NCBI GenBank assembly: GCA_001443545.1
Contig: LMAD01000001.1
Location: 124,001 to 188,000 of the forward strand
Source: Acidimicrobiaceae bacterium RAAP-2
GTDB lineage: Bacteria > Actinomycetota > Acidimicrobiia > Acidimicrobiales > RAAP-2
DNA: 64,000 bases
Reading direction: 5' to 3'
In this document: one piece after another, positions 62,201 to 64,000 of the stretch
Layout of the letters: each line of letters begins with the position of its first letter
Numbering within the stretch: the first letter of the stretch is position 1
Position numbers and translations under genes: made by a program
The notes under the pieces: model-generated
Database searches by the model: none
What the model was told of the DNA's origin: nothing
The model's input: only the letters and a program-made list of their open reading frames with translations

Positions 62201-64000
62201 AGACCTGGGTGACGATGTTCCCCGCACCGTCGTACGAGTAGGTGGTCGTGCCGGCGGCGGGCTGAACGGTCGCGACCAGACGATTCTGTGCATCAAAGAA
62301 CTTGGTCGTGACCCGACCCATGGGATCTGTCGAGGTGGTGCAGAAAGTGGCACCCGCGACGCCGCTGGTGCAGGTGCCTGATCCCGGGGCCAGGTCGTAG
62401 CCGTAGTTCGTCGTCGCGGCCGCCGAGGTGCCATTGCCCTGGGTGACACTCGTCGGTCGGTCATTCGAATCAAACGCTGTCAGCGTCACGTTGCCCGAGG
62501 GATCGGTGACAGTGATCTGATTCGCGTCCCCGTCGTACGCATAGGCGGTCGCGTGCCCGAGGGGGTCCGTCACCGAGAGCATTTCGTTATCGGCGTCATA
62601 GGCGTAGGTCGTCGTGTCGGAGACTCGGGGTTGACCCGCCGCCGGGCACGTGACCCCGGCGGCGGTGGCGTTCGGCGACGCCGAGCAGACCAGACGTCCA
62701 ACGGCGTCATAGACGTAGCGAGCGGTGTCGTTGAGAGAAGAGGAAGGGTGGGTCGTCATCGAGGCCACGTCGCCGTTGACGTCGTAGGTGAAGTCGGTGA
62801 CCTCGCCCGCAGGGTCGACGATCTCGGTGACGTCGCCGGGATGCGATGCGTCAGCGTAGGTAAATGATGTCGTCTCGAGCGGGGATCCGCCCGCTCCCGT
62901 GACGGTCTTGCTCGTCACGTTGCCGTGGGCGTCGTAGACGTAACTGGTCACGATTCCCAAGGGATCAGTCACTCGTAGAGGTTCGTTGAAGGCGTTGTAG
63001 GTCGATGTGGTCGTGGCGCCGAGCGCGTCGGTGGTGGCGACGAGGTTGCCGCTGATGTCGTAGTTGTTGACGGTGACGTTGCCATTGGGGTCGCGCAGTG
63101 ACGTCTCGCCGAAGTTGTTCTGATCAAAGCCGTAGGTCCACGTTGAAGACCCCTTCGTCCTCGATTGCAGCTGGCCGTCGACGTAGGTCTGGGTTTCGAC
63201 GTTGCCGTGGGGGTCGGTGATGGTCGTAGTTCCGCCAGCGCTTGAGAAGTTGTCGCCGGAATACGAGTACGTCGTCTCTCGACCCATGGGGTCCGTCTGA
63301 GTAAGGACGCGGCCCGATGAGTCGTAGGTGTTGGTCGTCGACGCTCCGGCGTCGGGCCCACCCGGCTGGCCATTGGGCAAAGTCATGGTGAGCAGCAGGT
63401 GCGACGGGTCGTAGGTGAAGGACGTCACGCGTCCCATGGGGTCCTCGACCGAGGTGAGATCGCCTGACGCGTCGTAGCTGTAGTTCGTCACCCGGTTAAG
63501 CGGATCGGTCACCGAAGAGACCAGGCCGTTGGCGCCGAAGGCGAACGTGAGGGAGCGACCGGCGGGGTCGGTCACGCTGTGCAGGACCCCCGAGGTGTAG
63601 GACAGCGTCGTCGTGGCACCGTTTCGGTCCGTGAGCGACGCCAGCTGACCCGAGGAGTTGAAGGTCATCGTGTCGGTTTGATGACGGACGAAGGTGTAGT
63701 CGCCGTTCGACAAGGTAAGGGTCGAGTCCGCCCACGACGGCACATTGAAACCGCCTGAGCCGTTGGGGGTTGCGGTGACCTGAGAGCCGTCCTCCTCGGT
63801 CACGGTGATCGAGCCGTCTGAATTGGTCACCAGATGCACGTCATAGGACGAGGACCAGCCGTAGCCGAAGATGCCTTCGGTTGTCGCATTCAGCGAGTTG
63901 TAGGTACGGGTGAGGTCCAGGGCCGGTCCGTAGCCGGGGATGAAGGCATCGGTGAAGGTGTGCCAGAAGTCTCCACTCGCGCAATTGACCGGCCGATGGC
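59229..64000 (-). CDS. RHS/YD-repeat polymorphic-toxin-like protein, 5' end outside the window
   Basis: About 1590 residues visible; the frame is open to the right edge, so the GTG at 63839 is not the start. At the edge a DUF6531-type segment is readable (DFWHTFTDAFIPGYGPALDL and RTYNSLNATTEG). Then come many YD repeats of the type Y-x-Y-D-x-x-G-N/R-x-x (for example YSYDASGDLTSVEDPMGRVT), seven RCC1-type repeats (60282-61320), the RHS core (YLHDQLGSIRAVTNSAGSAI ... SPFGFAGAY ... ESGLLYLVNRYYDPSTGQFL ... GNPVNGTDPSGLD), and a C-terminal tip of about 167 residues that is glycine-rich and AT-richer. RHS shells enclose and deliver a toxic tip; the tip's activity is not recognisable. It is likely a large surface or secreted protein. 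Confidence 0.9.
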   Translation of the reverse strand, partial: HRPVNCASGDFWHTFTDAFIPGYGPALDLTRTYNSLNATTEGIFGYGWSSSYDVHLVTNSDGSITVTEEDGSQVTATPNGSGGFNVPSWADSTLTLSNGDYTFVRHQTDTMTFNSSGQLASLTDRNGATTTLSYTSGVLHSVTDPAGRSLTFAFGANGLVSSVTDPLNRVTNYSYDASGDLTSVEDPMGRVTSFTYDPSHLLLTMTLPNGQPGGPDAGASTTNTYDSSGRVLTQTDPMGRETTYSYSGDNFSSAGGTTTITDPHGNVETQTYVDGQLQSRTKGSSTWTYGFDQNNFGETSLRDPNGNVTVNNYDISGNLVATTDALGATTTSTYNAFNEPLRVTDPLGIVTSYVYDAHGNVTSKTVTGAGGSPLETTSFTYADASHPGDVTEIVDPAGEVTDFTYDVNGDVASMTTHPSSSLNDTARYVYDAVGRLVCSASPNATAAGVTCPAAGQPRVSDTTTYAYDADNEMLSVTDPLGHATAYAYDGDANQITVTDPSGNVTLTAFDSNDRPTSVTQGNGTSAAATTNYGYDLAPGSGTCTSGVAGATFCTTSTDPMGRVTTKFFDAQNRLVATVQPAAGTTTYSYDGAGNIVTQVSPSGTTNYAYDGDNRVTSVTYSGPAPGFQASANVAYAYNADGRRTSMTDGTGTTTYAYDSLERLSSSTNGAGATVGYGYDLDNRLTSLSYPNAKTVSYTYDGAGNATSVTDWLGKTTTYSYDANANLTAEAIANGVTSSSTYDNADQLTSISDAPSRHLNKIFASFTYARNADGLVTSAISAGMPGIQSQNYSFDSLNRLVSSAEGPYSYDASGNLTSQPSTANQVYNANGQLCLGGSISGSCAAIPPSDTTYTYDAAGQRVLTAASGAPSTAASYNQAGELASLSTSVTTSAPDNLSGGGYQSVALKSDGTVWTWGDNRDGDLGNGTTTNSATPVQVSGLSGATAVVGGGYHSAALKSDGTVWTWGDNAYGQLGNGTTVNSLTPVQVSSLSGVTAIAAGDAHTLALKSDGTVWAWGANANGELGNSTTTNSSTPVQVSGLTGVIQVAAGAYTSFALKSDGTVWAWGDNAYGQLGNGSTNDSSVPVQVSGLAGVVQIANGDKYFGEALTSDGTVWTWGDNNHGELGDGTLTPSTTPVKVTGLSGVTEISGGYEHSVVLKSDGTVWAWGENSQGDLGNGTTTDSTLPVQAQGITSAVSVSAGIFHSLALTSDGSVWAWGANQSGQLGTGTFANSSVPVQSLMSGVAPPKITTSQLSATSYAYNADGLRMSKSIGGVTEPFVWNSVSPTGTAELLVDGSTSYVYGPDGALLEQITTSGSALYYLHDQLGSIRAVTNSAGSAIAGYTYSPFGVLAATSGSLPTGDTSPFGFAGAYTDSESGLLYLVNRYYDPSTGQFLSVDPAVDLTRMSYSYTDGNPVNGTDPSGLDTVGICGGAGGQFGLFNGGIGDCLTRTIDRNGEDYIGLTGTLAGGIGAGGGLSAGLYYQVSTATTLQQLKGIFFYETVGADVIGGSNFTVFWNLDRSVVGVEVGVSLGLGANVAGGVSQTWVDQFNGIVSANLARGIWDALNPGLALDSLLAKAVSAVSSMGSPCH
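60282..61320 (-). repeat. Seven RCC1-type repeats inside the RHS gene
   Basis: Seven tandem units of about 50 residues (about 150 bp) with the consensus ALKSDGTVWTWGDN, GQLGNGTT and P-V-Q-V-x-G-L. They should fold as one seven-bladed RCC1 propeller, inserted between the YD repeats and the RHS core. The DNA units are similar enough to recombine. Confidence 0.85.

Overview
The window is high-GC chromosomal DNA, most likely from an actinobacterium of the Acidimicrobiia type. The signs are an actinobacterial RepSA-type replication initiator, GTG/TTG starts with GTGA or ATGA overlaps, promoters whose -10 box sits directly before the start codon (leaderless mRNAs), and secreted proteins built from 'GGYW...G.V..F' repeats and a sedolisin, which are common in acidophilic Acidimicrobiia. 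The taxon is an inference; there is no rRNA or other marker gene here.

Region 1 (1-4660) is histidine biosynthesis: a minus-strand run hisR(yerC)-hisG-hisD-hisCB-hisH, each gene overlapping the next by 4 bp, and a divergent hisA. HisC and HisB are one fused protein, HisD is unusually short, and a CTAG-centred palindrome lies in the 30-bp hisR/hisA gap.

Region 2 (4.8-24.2 kb) is ordinary chromosome. It holds a small membrane protein, a pirin, a ChrB-domain protein, secreted repeat proteins, two c-di-GMP proteins (PAS/HD-GYP and GAF/GGDEF/EAL), a cation/H+ antiporter, a secreted acid protease, a methyltransferase, a GH25-like secreted protein, an MscS channel split over two overlapping frames, and a GH65 phosphorylase paired with beta-phosphoglucomutase.

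Region 3 (21.9-38.7 kb) is accessory DNA. About eight copies of a ~150-bp element (called R here) lie in the same orientation. The best copies carry a strong hairpin, a motif that on the minus strand reads like a tRNA 3' end (CCCCCGCCACCA), and two or three phased TGCACAYCC boxes. Between copies lie self-contained modules: a TetR-controlled aromatic ring-cleavage cluster with a metallo-beta-lactamase-fold protein, HipBA, MazEF, an AbrB-like/unknown-toxin pair, a secreted repeat protein and a VapBC/PIN pair. No integrase lies inside the array. Two eroded copies of a helix-turn-helix gene flank the 22-30 kb part.

Region 4 (37.3-52.8 kb) is a complete class 1 DISARM anti-phage operon (drmD-drmMI-drmA-drmB-drmC, minus strand) preceded by an unrecognised coiled-coil membrane protein gene.

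Region 5 (53.6-58.3 kb) is the wreck of an integrative plasmid-like element: a large serine recombinase and a RepSA-type gene cut in two by an ISL3-family insertion sequence that carries a DUF3024 passenger gene.

Region 6 (58.7-64 kb) is a giant RHS/YD-repeat protein, 5'-truncated by the window edge. It has seven RCC1-type repeats inside the YD-repeat region, an AT-richer C-terminal tip, and a small downstream membrane-anchored gene that could be its immunity partner.
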